Shown: one piece after another, positions 26,688 to 34,040 of the stretch
How the letters are laid out: every line of letters begins with the position of its first letter
How positions within the stretch are numbered: position 1 is the first letter of the stretch
Assembly (NCBI RefSeq): GCF_001292705.1
Contig: NZ_LGAK01000011.1
Span: 1-64,000, forward strand
DNA from: Marinagarivorans algicola
GTDB taxonomy: Bacteria > Pseudomonadota > Gammaproteobacteria > Pseudomonadales > Cellvibrionaceae
Direction of reading: 5' to 3'
Length of the DNA stretch: 64,000 nt
Program-made: the position numbers and the translations under genes
The notes under the pieces: generated by a model
The model's database searches: none
Seen by the model: the letters and a program-made list of their open reading frames with translations, nothing else
Told to the model about the DNA's origin: nothing

Positions 26688-27641
26688 TTAAAAATAAAAT
26701 GAGTTTGGTACAGTCGAACCAAGGTTTGGTCTGACGGTTGGTTGGGGTATTGCACGTAAGTTATCTGCCTGAGCAGATACTGCCTGTGCGGGTTTAGGTT
26801 CAGGTTTGGGCATCAGTTGTCTGATATCCAATTGACCTTCACCGTGCATTCTCATCTTGTCTGGATCAGACAAAATTAAAATGGTCGCCATCAGTTCGTG
26901 ATAGAGATTGTCTGTCACAGGGCCGGTCTTCGGCAGACGAACAAATAAATTGTCCATCGCTTCAACCATTGGCTGAACTCGGTGATCCAGGAATGACAAA
27001 CCATCCAACTTGTCTCTTAACCGCTTCAGAGGATTAAGAGCTCGCTGGCTGATTTGATTCTTACCTGCAACGGAACGCTCAAACAGTTCATTGGCATCAC
27101 GAGCCACCTCCCTAAAGAGGGTGTGTCCCATACCATTGACCTTGTCATCTAATCCACCAGCTTGTTCAGCTGGTTGCATTCGATAAATGGCATAATCGAA
27201 CTGAAGCCGTTGTTCCACGTCTTCGATGGGTGACAACGCACGCCGGATTGCATCTGCAAATTCCGGGTGTTTTGCAACCCAGTCAAACGTCACCTGATCA
27301 TAGTTGTCCAAGAACAACTGCTTGCACTGCGCAAACTCCTGACCGATCCGGTCAAGCTCTGGAACAATCTGATCAATTCGGTCTTCAGGGACGGCATAGC
27401 CACCTAAAAACCGCACACCGACTTGCTCACACAAGCGCTGCGCTTCTTTCTTAAGCCTTTCAAAGTTCGCCAATGCCTCTGGGTCGCAAATTTTTTTACT
27501 CCCTAAGCTGGCAACATCCTTCGGTGGAAGTTGGCTGCCATTGGCTAATCTGAAATCTTCAGGCCTTAGTTTTTTTCTACCGCTCCAGATGGAACAGTCG
27601 ATGTGACAAATCAAAAGTTTGTCGAGGGTTTTAATACTCAT
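26688..27641 (-). CDS. DUF3150 family protein
   Basis: A 317-residue DUF3150 protein, a family that travels with CobS/CobT-like genes in ICEs. It has no signal or membrane segment, is mostly helical, and contains FLGGYAVPEDRID and IEDVEQRLQFDYAIYRM. The last 55 residues are Pro/Ala/Gln-rich and probably disordered, ending in NSFYF. The exo product ends in SSFYF and the WGR-like product in NYYF, so a shared C-terminal tail is present in this block. Function unknown; a partner of the AAA+ protein is likely. Confidence 0.75.
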   Translation of the reverse strand: MSIKTLDKLLICHIDCSIWSGRKKLRPEDFRLANGSQLPPKDVASLGSKKICDPEALANFERLKKEAQRLCEQVGVRFLGGYAVPEDRIDQIVPELDRIGQEFAQCKQLFLDNYDQVTFDWVAKHPEFADAIRRALSPIEDVEQRLQFDYAIYRMQPAEQAGGLDDKVNGMGHTLFREVARDANELFERSVAGKNQISQRALNPLKRLRDKLDGLSFLDHRVQPMVEAMDNLFVRLPKTGPVTDNLYHELMATILILSDPDKMRMHGEGQLDIRQLMPKPEPKPAQAVSAQADNLRAIPQPTVRPNLGSTVPNSFYF

Positions 27642-27704
27642 AGTGCATCCTCATGTAAGATGGGGACGCACCACTCCCAACAGGAGCAATGGCCCCCGTT
27701 TGGG
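27642..27704 (-). promoter_or_regulatory. two-hairpin leader of the DUF3150 gene
   Basis: Hairpin A (27676-27704): CCCAAACGGGGGC pairs with GCTCCTGTTGGG. Hairpin B (27643-27671): GTGCGTCC pairs with GGATGCAC, eight pairs with one G-U, covering GAGGA; the ATG follows one base later. Confidence 0.7.
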
Positions 27705-27739
27705 TGGTAGTAGTTGACGCGCTAATGCCAATACCACTA

Positions 27740-28507
27740 TCAGAAATAGTAATTTTGCGAATCAGGCGACGATTGGTTGAGATCGATTTTCACAGGCATT
27801 AAGTCCAGTGCTTCAGCTATCGGGCGAACCCGCTCTAAATCACTGCCTAGCAACCGCAATACATCTTTTTCCAACTTCAGTTGGTCGGATACTTCTATCC
27901 CTTCAGGACTCGCTACTGTTAGCGAACACAGTGGTGGTAATTGACGCTTAAAGGCCAGTAACAGCAACAATGGCCACGGGCCATCATCATTGTTAACAAT
28001 GCCAGCGCCTTCACCTGACACCATGCTGATTTGATTGGTACTAGGTAATCCGCTTTTGCAAAACCCTAATGACCATTCTCCAATCCTGACCTGGTTATCA
28101 TCAATAACAGCCAAGCCATAGGCTTCAAGCAGCTTTGCCATATCGAACAACGCTTTTTGCGCCAGCGAGATTTGGCCATTGACGTCCTTGCGAGTACGAA
28201 ACTCCCAACTGACGTTATTGGCGCACGCGACGCTATCAAGCGCATTTGAGAGTTCAAATGGCCGCCCTTGATGATCAATGCCGACTTGTCCAACAAATCG
28301 ATAACCCTTGTTGATTTTCTCATTGATTCTTCGGTCTGCTTCAGCCTTAGGATCAGTCGAGTCAATCAATCGCTGCTGCGACAATTGACCGGCTTTTCCA
28401 AACCAAACTTCAATCTCCTGGGTATCTGATCCAACGTAAATGGCCCATTCTTTGGCTGTCCCATCAGAATGACTGTAACGGTAAAGAGCAAAGCACTTAT
28501 CCATCAT
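27740..28507 (-). CDS. WGR-like domain protein
   Basis: A 255-residue protein. Residues 1-75 resemble a WGR domain (KEWAIYVGSDTQEIEVWFGKAG, then EADRRINEKINKGYRF), a module usually found with nucleic-acid or PARP-type enzymes. The rest is unrecognised. The ATG at 28507 overlaps the stop of the CobS-like gene (TGATG), with GGGAGG upstream, so the two are translationally coupled. It ends in SQNYYF, resembling the FYF tails of the DUF3150 and exo products. Confidence 0.65.
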   Translation of the reverse strand: MMDKCFALYRYSHSDGTAKEWAIYVGSDTQEIEVWFGKAGQLSQQRLIDSTDPKAEADRRINEKINKGYRFVGQVGIDHQGRPFELSNALDSVACANNVSWEFRTRKDVNGQISLAQKALFDMAKLLEAYGLAVIDDNQVRIGEWSLGFCKSGLPSTNQISMVSGEGAGIVNNDDGPWPLLLLLAFKRQLPPLCSLTVASPEGIEVSDQLKLEKDVLRLLGSDLERVRPIAEALDLMPVKIDLNQSSPDSQNYYF

Positions 28508-29466
28508 CAATCCTCCCAATGGTCACCGAAGACATCAGCGGCAATACGGTGAATGGCTTCTCGTTGCTCCAACTCAGCACGAGCCGTCAAAGACCGAACC
28601 AGTGCATACTCCACTGCGTTAGGAGCACCTTTAAAAGCAAGTGTTAACTTTGCCCAGCGCACCAAGGTCCGAGTGGACATGGTGATACTAAGCTCCGCAC
28701 CGCCATCCGCGCCCCCAATAAAAAGACGACGAATGTCACCAGCCACCTTCACCATTTTTTGGCGAAAGACTTCTGGCAAGCTCGGCGCAACGTTCTCCAG
28801 AATGGCTTCCTCTACAGATGGCTCTGCATAGGTCGCTTCAATGATTCTAAAGCGATCAAGGAAAGCCAAATTCTGTTGAAGCACGCCTTGATACAAGCCC
28901 GTTTGATCACCGCTGCCCGCACTGTTGCCGGTTGCGATAAAACGAAACTTGTTATGTGGCATGATGATCTCACCGCCATTTTGTGCGATGACCAACGGGG
29001 CACCTTCCAAAATGTCATTGAGCCCAGCCAGTTCAGCAGGCTCAGCAAGATCCATTTCATTAATGATCAGCAAATGGCCATGCTTTACAGCCAGTGCCAG
29101 CGGTCCATACACAAAGGTCATGTTGCCATTAACCAGCGTGTGGTGACCGATAAGATCGGACAACTCCAATCGACCGTGCGCAGTAATTTGCTGAACAGGC
29201 CAATTCAATCGAGAAGCAACTTGGCAAATTAGCGAGGTCTTACCGCATCCAGTGGGGCCTGTAATATACAAACCGTCACCGTCTGGGTTAGACAAAAACG
29301 CCAATACGTCACGTAAGTCTTCTTTTCTAAAAACATACTCGTCCTTGCGAACGGGAATGTTTGGATGGGTAGTGTCGGCACTAAATCCTTCCAGAACGAA
29401 AGCATCAGGAGCCGGGACATTAAACGCTTGATTCACTTGAACCAAAAATGGAGATTGTTCAGTCAT
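28507..29466 (-). CDS. CobS-like AAA+ ATPase (MoxR family)
   Basis: A 319-residue AAA+ protein. Walker A is ITGPTGCGKTSLI near residue 70, Walker B LLIINEMDLAEPAEL, and sensor 1 FRFIATGNSAGSG. The family couples ATP use to remodelling of partner proteins through VWA partners; here the VWA partner is the CobT-like product at 24461-26116. The ATG at 29466 has GAGG upstream; a longer frame to 29583 runs through the hairpin leader and is unlikely. Confidence 0.85.
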   Translation of the reverse strand: MTEQSPFLVQVNQAFNVPAPDAFVLEGFSADTTHPNIPVRKDEYVFRKEDLRDVLAFLSNPDGDGLYITGPTGCGKTSLICQVASRLNWPVQQITAHGRLELSDLIGHHTLVNGNMTFVYGPLALAVKHGHLLIINEMDLAEPAELAGLNDILEGAPLVIAQNGGEIIMPHNKFRFIATGNSAGSGDQTGLYQGVLQQNLAFLDRFRIIEATYAEPSVEEAILENVAPSLPEVFRQKMVKVAGDIRRLFIGGADGGAELSITMSTRTLVRWAKLTLAFKGAPNAVEYALVRSLTARAELEQREAIHRIAADVFGDHWED

Positions 29467-29528
29467 GGTAAACCTCATCTGTTTTGACGAGGCCCCATGC
29501 CCCAACAGGGAATGAAGTCCCCGTCGGG
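29467..29528 (-). promoter_or_regulatory. two-hairpin leader of the CobS-like gene
   Basis: Hairpin A (29501-29528): CCCGACGGGGAC pairs with CCCTGTTGGG. Hairpin B (29473-29492): CCTCGTC pairs with GATGAGG, seven pairs with one G-U, covering the GAGG ribosome-binding site; the ATG follows six bases later. Confidence 0.7.
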
Positions 29529-29675
29529 TGGTGTGTTGATTGTGGTATGGCTGTGTATGTAAGAGTTCAGCTCGCTCTATCATTCGTACCCAGCATTGGC
29601 TACGAGTGAAACTGCTTTCTGATGCACTCGATGTAAGCGCATGAGAAAGGAGCCGAAATCGGCTCCAAGTGAACG

Positions 29676-30692
29676 TTAAAAATAAAATGAGCTCGGCGAG
29701 TCACCTGGCAGAACCAAGTTCTCTTGCTCAAGGCTGATTTTGATTGGTGTTTCAACGGGCTGATCTGGCTTATTGGTGCTGATGCGCAACCGCTCTTGTG
29801 GCGCTTTTCGGTAAGCGGCTAAAACCTGTTCATCCAGCTCGCCTAACTTATCGGTGGCCAATTGCTTATAGTCCACCGTGCCCGCCATCATGTAGCGGCT
29901 GAGTTTGACCCCAGCATAATCCGCATGAGCGTAGTTACCCATCATGGCGACCAATTTTGACTGAGCTTCTCGCATTTCCTCTTTCAAAGATTTAATGTGA
30001 TTTTCCAGTCGGACCACTTCGGCATGTGCTGAGCAATACTGTCGAGACAGCGATGTCCAACGGTATTGGGCTTCACCCTTGGGAACAAAACAATCTTGCT
30101 CAGGGCATTTTGACGGTTCTTTTTTGGTCTGTACTAACTCCCAAAACTGTAGCGCTGTTTCTTGCAACTCAGTTAAGAACGCCGCGTCTCGTTGTATTTC
30201 AAACTCAATCAGTTGATCCTCAAAATAGAATACCAACCAACCACGCGTGCTATTGGCGACCAGTATTTGATGCTGTACTTGTACCCAATACAACTGGTAC
30301 GCCTCGCTTTGTTCTCGGTGAGCTTGCACATCCTCAAAAACTGACTGGCAAGGACATTTCAGTTCAACGGGTTCGCCCGCATCGTTGATGCCATCAAAGC
30401 TGGCTCGAAAGATTGCGTTATGATCGGCTTCTGCACATAACGGCAGAAGAAAGTCATTATGCGCATTCTCAAATGCTCGCCTTGCTTGAGGCTCCAACCG
30501 TATACCGCGAAGCACATTTGGATTATTCGACAGGTCTTCCGGTAATACGAATCCAGTTTTTTCTGCCCATAATCGCCAAGGTGTTTTGTAGGGTGAACGC
30601 CCCATAATAATTGGGGCTTCAGATGCCGTAACCCCTGCAATGCGCCACTGGTGCCATGCAGGAGTACGTTGTGATAGGTCGATAACCTTCAT
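29676..30692 (-). CDS. exo: YqaJ/lambda-Exo family 5'-3' exonuclease
   Basis: A 338-residue alkaline exonuclease that makes 3' single-stranded tails for the Bet annealing protein; together they promote homologous recombination between elements. The N-terminal QRTPAWHQWRIAGVTASEAPIIMG and the active-site FDGINDAGEPVELKCP (Asp..Glu-x-Lys) are typical. The C-terminal region has a coiled-coil-like stretch (SAHAEVVRLENHIKSLKEEM), longer than lambda Exo. It ends in SSFYF. Confidence 0.88.
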   Translation of the reverse strand: MKVIDLSQRTPAWHQWRIAGVTASEAPIIMGRSPYKTPWRLWAEKTGFVLPEDLSNNPNVLRGIRLEPQARRAFENAHNDFLLPLCAEADHNAIFRASFDGINDAGEPVELKCPCQSVFEDVQAHREQSEAYQLYWVQVQHQILVANSTRGWLVFYFEDQLIEFEIQRDAAFLTELQETALQFWELVQTKKEPSKCPEQDCFVPKGEAQYRWTSLSRQYCSAHAEVVRLENHIKSLKEEMREAQSKLVAMMGNYAHADYAGVKLSRYMMAGTVDYKQLATDKLGELDEQVLAAYRKAPQERLRISTNKPDQPVETPIKISLEQENLVLPGDSPSSFYF

Positions 30693-30745
30693 ATTGTCTC
30701 CTTTGAGGGGGAGACTCCCCCGAAGGAGAGAACTCCCCTTCAGGG
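30693..30745 (-). promoter_or_regulatory. two-hairpin leader of exo
   Basis: Hairpin A (30717-30745): CCCTGAAGGGGAG pairs with CTCCTTCGGGGG. Hairpin B (30696-30715): GTCTCC pairs perfectly with GGAGAC across eight bases, covering the ribosome-binding site; the ATG follows three bases later. Confidence 0.72.
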
Positions 30746-30753
30746 TTAAGTGG

Positions 30754-30897
30754 TTACTTTGCAGCTTGTGCTAACGCTGTTTGGTGCTGAACAACACTTG
30801 CTTGAACCGAATCAATTGCCGCTTTACCGGCTTGAATCGAACCTACGACAAGGGCAACAACCAATACCAAGCGAAAAAGTGAGGCTGATTTAGTCAT
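30754..30897 (-). CDS. 47-residue small membrane protein between bet and exo
   Basis: A short frame (MTKSASLFRLVLVVALVVGS... ending ALAQAAK) with a single hydrophobic segment at residues 7-20 and a polar helical tail. GGAGA lies before the ATG, and it has its own two-hairpin leader like its neighbours, which argues strongly that it is a translated gene. No known family is recognised. It could be an inner-membrane peptide or a secreted helix after signal cleavage. Confidence 0.65.
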   Translation of the reverse strand: MTKSASLFRLVLVVALVVGSIQAGKAAIDSVQASVVQHQTALAQAAK

Positions 30898-30957
30898 GGA
30901 AGATCTCCAAAAAAAAGACGAGACCTTCCCCCTGACGGGAGAATAATCCCGCCAGGG
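30898..30957 (-). promoter_or_regulatory. two-hairpin leader of the 47-residue gene
   Basis: Hairpin A (30930-30957): CCCTGGCGGGA pairs with TCCCGTCAGGG (one G-U). Hairpin B (30900-30927): AAGGTCTC pairs with GAGATCTT, eight pairs with one G-U, covering GGAGA; the ATG follows two bases later. Confidence 0.7.
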
Positions 30958-30979
30958 TTAGTAAAATGAATGCGTGGCG

Positions 30980-31798
30980 CTAAGAAGCTAAAGGCTGTGT
31001 GAGCGCTTTGGCTGCTTGTTGTTGTGCATTAAATATTTCTTGTTTCGCAAACGTCAGTTCAACACCCTGAAAATGTTCATTGGCATATTCCAATGCACTA
31101 TTCCAAGCGTTTGAAGCTTCTGCCCGCTCGATAAGCTTGTAAACAAGCCCTCGGGTTCGATCATCAACTTGCTCGGGTGGAATCACTGATGGCTCCACAA
31201 CGTGTGTTGCTTGGCCTTCGATAATTCGCTCCGCTTCGTCTTGATCGAAAATTCCCACAAAGCCAAACGCAATGCGGGAACACTGGATCATGGATTTATG
31301 TCTTAGCATTCGCTTAGTGTGCGTCTGCCATGGACCATCTACACGGTAAGGGCCATTTTTGCCGTTACCTTCAAAAGGCGGTCGATAGACTTCATCCAGA
31401 TACTCAGTGATTTTGACTGGGTGCGAACGGTCGCGCCGATAGATGATGCATTCCATCCATTCAGGGCATTCTTTCGCGCCATCCAGTGAGACTTTGTTTT
31501 CTGAAGTCTTAAACTCCATGCCATCAAACTGGTCGTGTTGATTGATGATGCGAGACCATCCATCGACACCTACCACTGGAATAATTCCAGCTTGCTTATC
31601 AGGGAACGCAAAAATCTCTTTGGTGAAAGGGTTCAAGCCGTACTGATCTGCAACCACCAAGAGCGCCATCATCTGCTCATTGGTCGGTGCACTACCGTCA
31701 CGTTGCTTGAATGCTGTTGCTTTTAGGGTATCGAACAACTTGTTTGGATCGACACTAAAGCGCTCAGCAAAGCGTTGGATTAGCTTTGGTTTTTCCAT
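30980..31798 (-). CDS. bet: Bet-type single-strand annealing recombinase
   Basis: A 272-residue lambda Bet/RecT-superfamily annealing protein. Diagnostic stretches are ALLVVADQYGLNPFTKEIFAFPDK, IIPVVGVDGWSRIIN and KRMLRHKSMIQCSRIAFGFVGI. It works with Exo and SSB from the neighbouring genes to pair single strands, which in SXT/R391 generates hybrid ICEs. I chose the ATG at 31798 with CGGAG upstream over a TTG at 31813. Confidence 0.93.
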   Translation of the reverse strand: MEKPKLIQRFAERFSVDPNKLFDTLKATAFKQRDGSAPTNEQMMALLVVADQYGLNPFTKEIFAFPDKQAGIIPVVGVDGWSRIINQHDQFDGMEFKTSENKVSLDGAKECPEWMECIIYRRDRSHPVKITEYLDEVYRPPFEGNGKNGPYRVDGPWQTHTKRMLRHKSMIQCSRIAFGFVGIFDQDEAERIIEGQATHVVEPSVIPPEQVDDRTRGLVYKLIERAEASNAWNSALEYANEHFQGVELTFAKQEIFNAQQQAAKALTQPLAS

Positions 31799-31858
31799 TG
31801 TGGACTCCGACAATCAAAGTGGGAGTCTGCCCCTGACGGGAAAGTACTCCCGGCTGGG
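31799..31858 (-). promoter_or_regulatory. two-hairpin leader of bet
   Basis: Hairpin A (31831-31858): CCCAGCCGGGAG pairs with CCCGTCAGGGG. Hairpin B (31803-31827): GACTCC pairs with GGAGTC across 13 bases, covering the ribosome-binding site; the ATG follows four bases later. Confidence 0.7.
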
Positions 31859-31877
31859 TTAAAGCGTTTTTGCTCGA

Positions 31878-32297
31878 TTAAAAATCTGGTTCAGGATAAG
31901 TTTGTGCCCAATTAGCTTGGGAGCTCGCATCATCCGCTGGTGATGGCTCAGATGCTTTGTTCACACTATCAAGAAGCAGAAACTCGTCCGCGTCCACTTC
32001 GGTCAATCGATGCTTAATGCCATCTTTCTCCCATGAGCGCGTGCGCTGAGGCCCTTGAACAAAAAGCTTCGCTCCTTTTTGGATTAAATCTTTTGCCCTG
32101 AGCCCTAACTTAAATCCACCACGATCTCGAAAAACGACCCGATGCCATTCCGTATGCTCTTTGAGCTCATTGGATTGACGGTCGCGCCATTTCTCAGAAG
32201 TGGCCAGTGAAATACTGGTCACTAAATCACCTGATGGATAGGCTCGTGTCTCTGGCTCAGAGCCAACGTAGCCTATGAGTGTTACTTGGTTTTTCAT
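31878..32297 (-). CDS. ssb: single-stranded DNA-binding protein
   Basis: A 139-residue SSB with an OB fold (TLIGYVGSEPETRAYPSGD, HTEWHRVVFRDR, GAKLFVQGPQRTRSW) and a short acidic tail ending EPDF, a variant of the usual DDDIPF tip that recruits partner proteins. It would protect incoming single-stranded DNA and work with Bet and Exo. GAGGAG lies before the ATG. It follows the 108-residue gene by 15 bases. Confidence 0.93.
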   Translation of the reverse strand: MKNQVTLIGYVGSEPETRAYPSGDLVTSISLATSEKWRDRQSNELKEHTEWHRVVFRDRGGFKLGLRAKDLIQKGAKLFVQGPQRTRSWEKDGIKHRLTEVDADEFLLLDSVNKASEPSPADDASSQANWAQTYPEPDF

Positions 32298-32312
32298 GAT
32301 GTTCTCCTCGTC

Positions 32313-32639
32313 TTAGTTGAACTCTGTGCACACAGTCGCTTCTACCCGGCTGGGCAAAGAAGACTGACGACGCAGATAGGTTGGTATTTCGAGTAAAGCC
32401 ATGTCGTACTGATGTGGCTCTTTGTAAAACGCAGATGTCAAACGGGGCATACCAGGAGCTTTAGGCACTGCCATTGGACGACGTTTTGGTGTTGGTGTGA
32501 ACAATCGCTTGATTTGAGTGAGTACAAATCGAAACGGGCGCACGCTTTGACGAGCAACCAATCGCAAAAGCGACCAGCTCAGTTTTGCAAGCAACATAAT
32601 GCCTGCGACTTGGATAATAAATCCGAAGATATATTCCAT
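32313..32639 (-). CDS. small membrane-anchored hypothetical protein at the head of the ssb operon
   Basis: A 108-residue protein with one N-terminal membrane segment (YIFGFIIQVAGIMLLAKLSW) followed by a very basic region (RQSVRPFRFVLTQIKRLFTPTPKRRP). No family recognised. It is the first gene of the leftward ssb-bet-exo block and has the longest perfect SD-pairing stem of the set (nine pairs). Confidence 0.65.
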   Translation of the reverse strand: MEYIFGFIIQVAGIMLLAKLSWSLLRLVARQSVRPFRFVLTQIKRLFTPTPKRRPMAVPKAPGMPRLTSAFYKEPHQYDMALLEIPTYLRRQSSLPSRVEATVCTEFN

Positions 32640-32703
32640 TGGTGACTCCTTAATTAGGTTGTGAAGGAGTCACCCCCAACTGGGGAAAACTCCCCCAGTT
32701 GGG
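32640..32703 (-). promoter_or_regulatory. two-hairpin leader of the ssb-operon head gene
   Basis: Hairpin A (32675-32703): CCCAACTGGGG pairs with CCCCAGTTGGG. Hairpin B (32641-32674): GGTGACTCC pairs perfectly with GGAGTCACC across 16 bases, covering the ribosome-binding site; the ATG follows one base later. Confidence 0.75.
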
Positions 32704-33006
32704 TGGTGAAAAGGCGAACCGTAAGGAACGCATGGTTGAGCATGTAAAAACATGCAGGCTATTTGTTTAAGGAGGCTAGCTACCTCTTAGTACCACTGAG
32801 AAAACTCAGCGGCGGGCTTCCTTTGAGCTCATGCTCTCAGGCGCAGATATCACTGAAACAGATCAGCAATATTTGATAGTCAGTGTAACCGTCTTATACA
32901 GACAGGATAGTTAGAAAGATGCTCAATTCTTCCACCTAGCTGAAAGGCCATTACCTCACAGAGGATTAGGCTAGGGACTGATTATTGTCATATCAGGAGC
33001 AAACTT
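32704..33006. promoter_or_regulatory. divergent intergenic region with several hairpins
   Basis: About 300 bases between the ssb operon head and the DUF1845 gene. It should hold promoters for both. Short dyads are visible: GCATGT-N4-ACATGC near 32737, CTGAG-N4-CTCAG near 32797, and GAGC-TCAT-GCTC near 32826. No gene is supported. A structured 5' leader for the leftward operon is possible. Confidence 0.4.
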
Positions 33007-33609
33007 ATGGCCCAAGCAAAACCCAATTACTCGAAGCCCATCTTTGAACAATCATTCACAATTAATAGCTTACAGGCGCAACGTGTCGTTGACCGTGTTT
33101 TTAGACGGACGGTCAGTGCGCTTTACGGAATCGATGTCATCCTGCGCATCATTGGCGATGATAACGAAATTGATGAAGTGGAGCAGATCATTAGCCAGTT
33201 GATCGAGGATTGCGCTAAGGCGGTAGACAACGAACAAGCTCGTTTGGACAAAATGATGGAGTCCAACGGCATCGATGAAGTACCTGACTACACCGCCCCA
33301 ATTACCTTCAACGCCAAAATCAGCTCGCCTCAGGTTGGCCAGTTTGTCGGTTTAGTTCGCAAACTCGATGCGTTAATGATCTCAATGGACACACTCTGGT
33401 TATCTAGCGTGCTTAGCAACAAGCAACGTGTTGATGGCAACTACGCATGGCAACAGCGCATCATCAAACTGGCTCGACGCATAATTGATATCGAAATTCG
33501 AGCACGAAAATCAGCCCAAGCTAAGGGTAAAGAAGCAGAAGTTGAGCAAGCGGTGCCTTCAACCGATGACGATATCACTGAAGAGGAAACAGATAACCCC
33601 GCCAACTAG
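33007..33609 (+). CDS. DUF1845 (PFL_4669-type) ICE protein
   Basis: A 200-residue protein of the DUF1845 group, common on ICEs and IncC-like plasmids. The core IIGDDNEIDEVEQIISQLIEDCAK and the later YTAPITFNAKISSPQVGQFVGLVRKLDALM..LWLSSVL stretch are typical. The tail is acidic (TDDDITEEETDN). A distant similarity to AcaB-type transcription factors is possible but not established from sequence alone. AGGAG lies upstream of the ATG. It reads rightward, against the ssb block. Confidence 0.7.
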   Translation: MAQAKPNYSKPIFEQSFTINSLQAQRVVDRVFRRTVSALYGIDVILRIIGDDNEIDEVEQIISQLIEDCAKAVDNEQARLDKMMESNGIDEVPDYTAPITFNAKISSPQVGQFVGLVRKLDALMISMDTLWLSSVLSNKQRVDGNYAWQQRIIKLARRIIDIEIRARKSAQAKGKEAEVEQAVPSTDDDITEEETDNPAN

Positions 33610-33630
33610 CCAACTAGGCTCCCATCAACC

Positions 33631-33652
33631 AGCCCCTCTCGAAGGGGCTCTA
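33631..33652 (+). terminator. probable terminator after the DUF1845 gene
   Basis: AGCCCCT pairs with AGGGGCT across CTCGA (33631-33649), 21 bases after the stop. The following T-run is poor, so strength is doubtful. Confidence 0.45.
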
Positions 33653-33694
33653 TATCGCTATCCATGCTATCGGTAATGAGTTCAATAAACAGTA

Positions 33695-33724
33695 TACAAT
33701 GTACGCATAATGCAGTACATTGTA
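33695..33724. promoter_or_regulatory. operator of the ribbon-helix-helix gene
   Basis: A perfect inverted repeat, TACAATGTAC (33695-33704) and GTACATTGTA (33715-33724), with ten bases between that are themselves nearly symmetric (GCATAATGCA). It lies 27 bases before the RHH start and is the kind of site such regulators bind. Confidence 0.75.
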
Positions 33725-33750
33725 TTGCTTATTTATCATGGAGAAGCACA

Positions 33751-33930
33751 GTGTCGCGTTCCAAAGAAGAGACTTTGTCAATACGAACATCTAAAGAAAT
33801 CAAGCTGTTGCTAAAAGCAGCAGCGGAAAAAGAACATCGCTCTCAAGCGTCTATGATAGAAATACTAATTTTGGATTATGCAAAATCGAATGGGCTAAGC
33901 CCCATCATAGCCTCAGATAATACTAAGTAG
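33751..33930 (+). CDS. ribbon-helix-helix (CopG/Arc-type) regulator
   Basis: A 59-residue protein with the RHH layout: beta strand ETLSIRTS, helix KEIKLLLKAAAEKEHR, turn, helix SQASMIEILILDYAKSNG. I chose GTG at 33751 with GGAG seven bases upstream; a longer frame to 33664 would run through the operator. It has no toxin partner directly after it; the next gene starts 110 bases on, so it may regulate the defence operon. Confidence 0.75.
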   Translation: MSRSKEETLSIRTSKEIKLLLKAAAEKEHRSQASMIEILILDYAKSNGLSPIIASDNTK

Positions 33931-33949
33931 TTACGTCTGATTATTTTAA

Positions 33950-33990
33950 ATCGTTATTAATATGATGAAATAATTAGTATTTAATACGAT
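33950..33990. promoter_or_regulatory. AT-rich promoter region with inverted repeat before the ATPase/subtilase operon
   Basis: ATCGTTATTAA and TTAATACGAT form an 10-11 bp inverted repeat with one bulged base, in very AT-rich sequence before the AAA+ gene. It may be an operator or promoter. Confidence 0.4.
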
Positions 33991-34040
33991 AAACGACTGA
34001 GTAATTCGATTATAAATGAACATTGCAAAGGGGAATAATA

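Noticed and set aside
24461-29466. cobalamin biosynthesis locus suggested by CobS/CobT similarity
   Set aside because: No other cobalamin genes are present; such pairs on ICEs are MoxR/VWA proteins of different role.
24379-32703. GC-rich hairpins of the recombination block read as Rho-independent terminators
   Set aside because: No T-run follows any of them on the transcribed strand, and they recur within what must be a continuous leftward operon.
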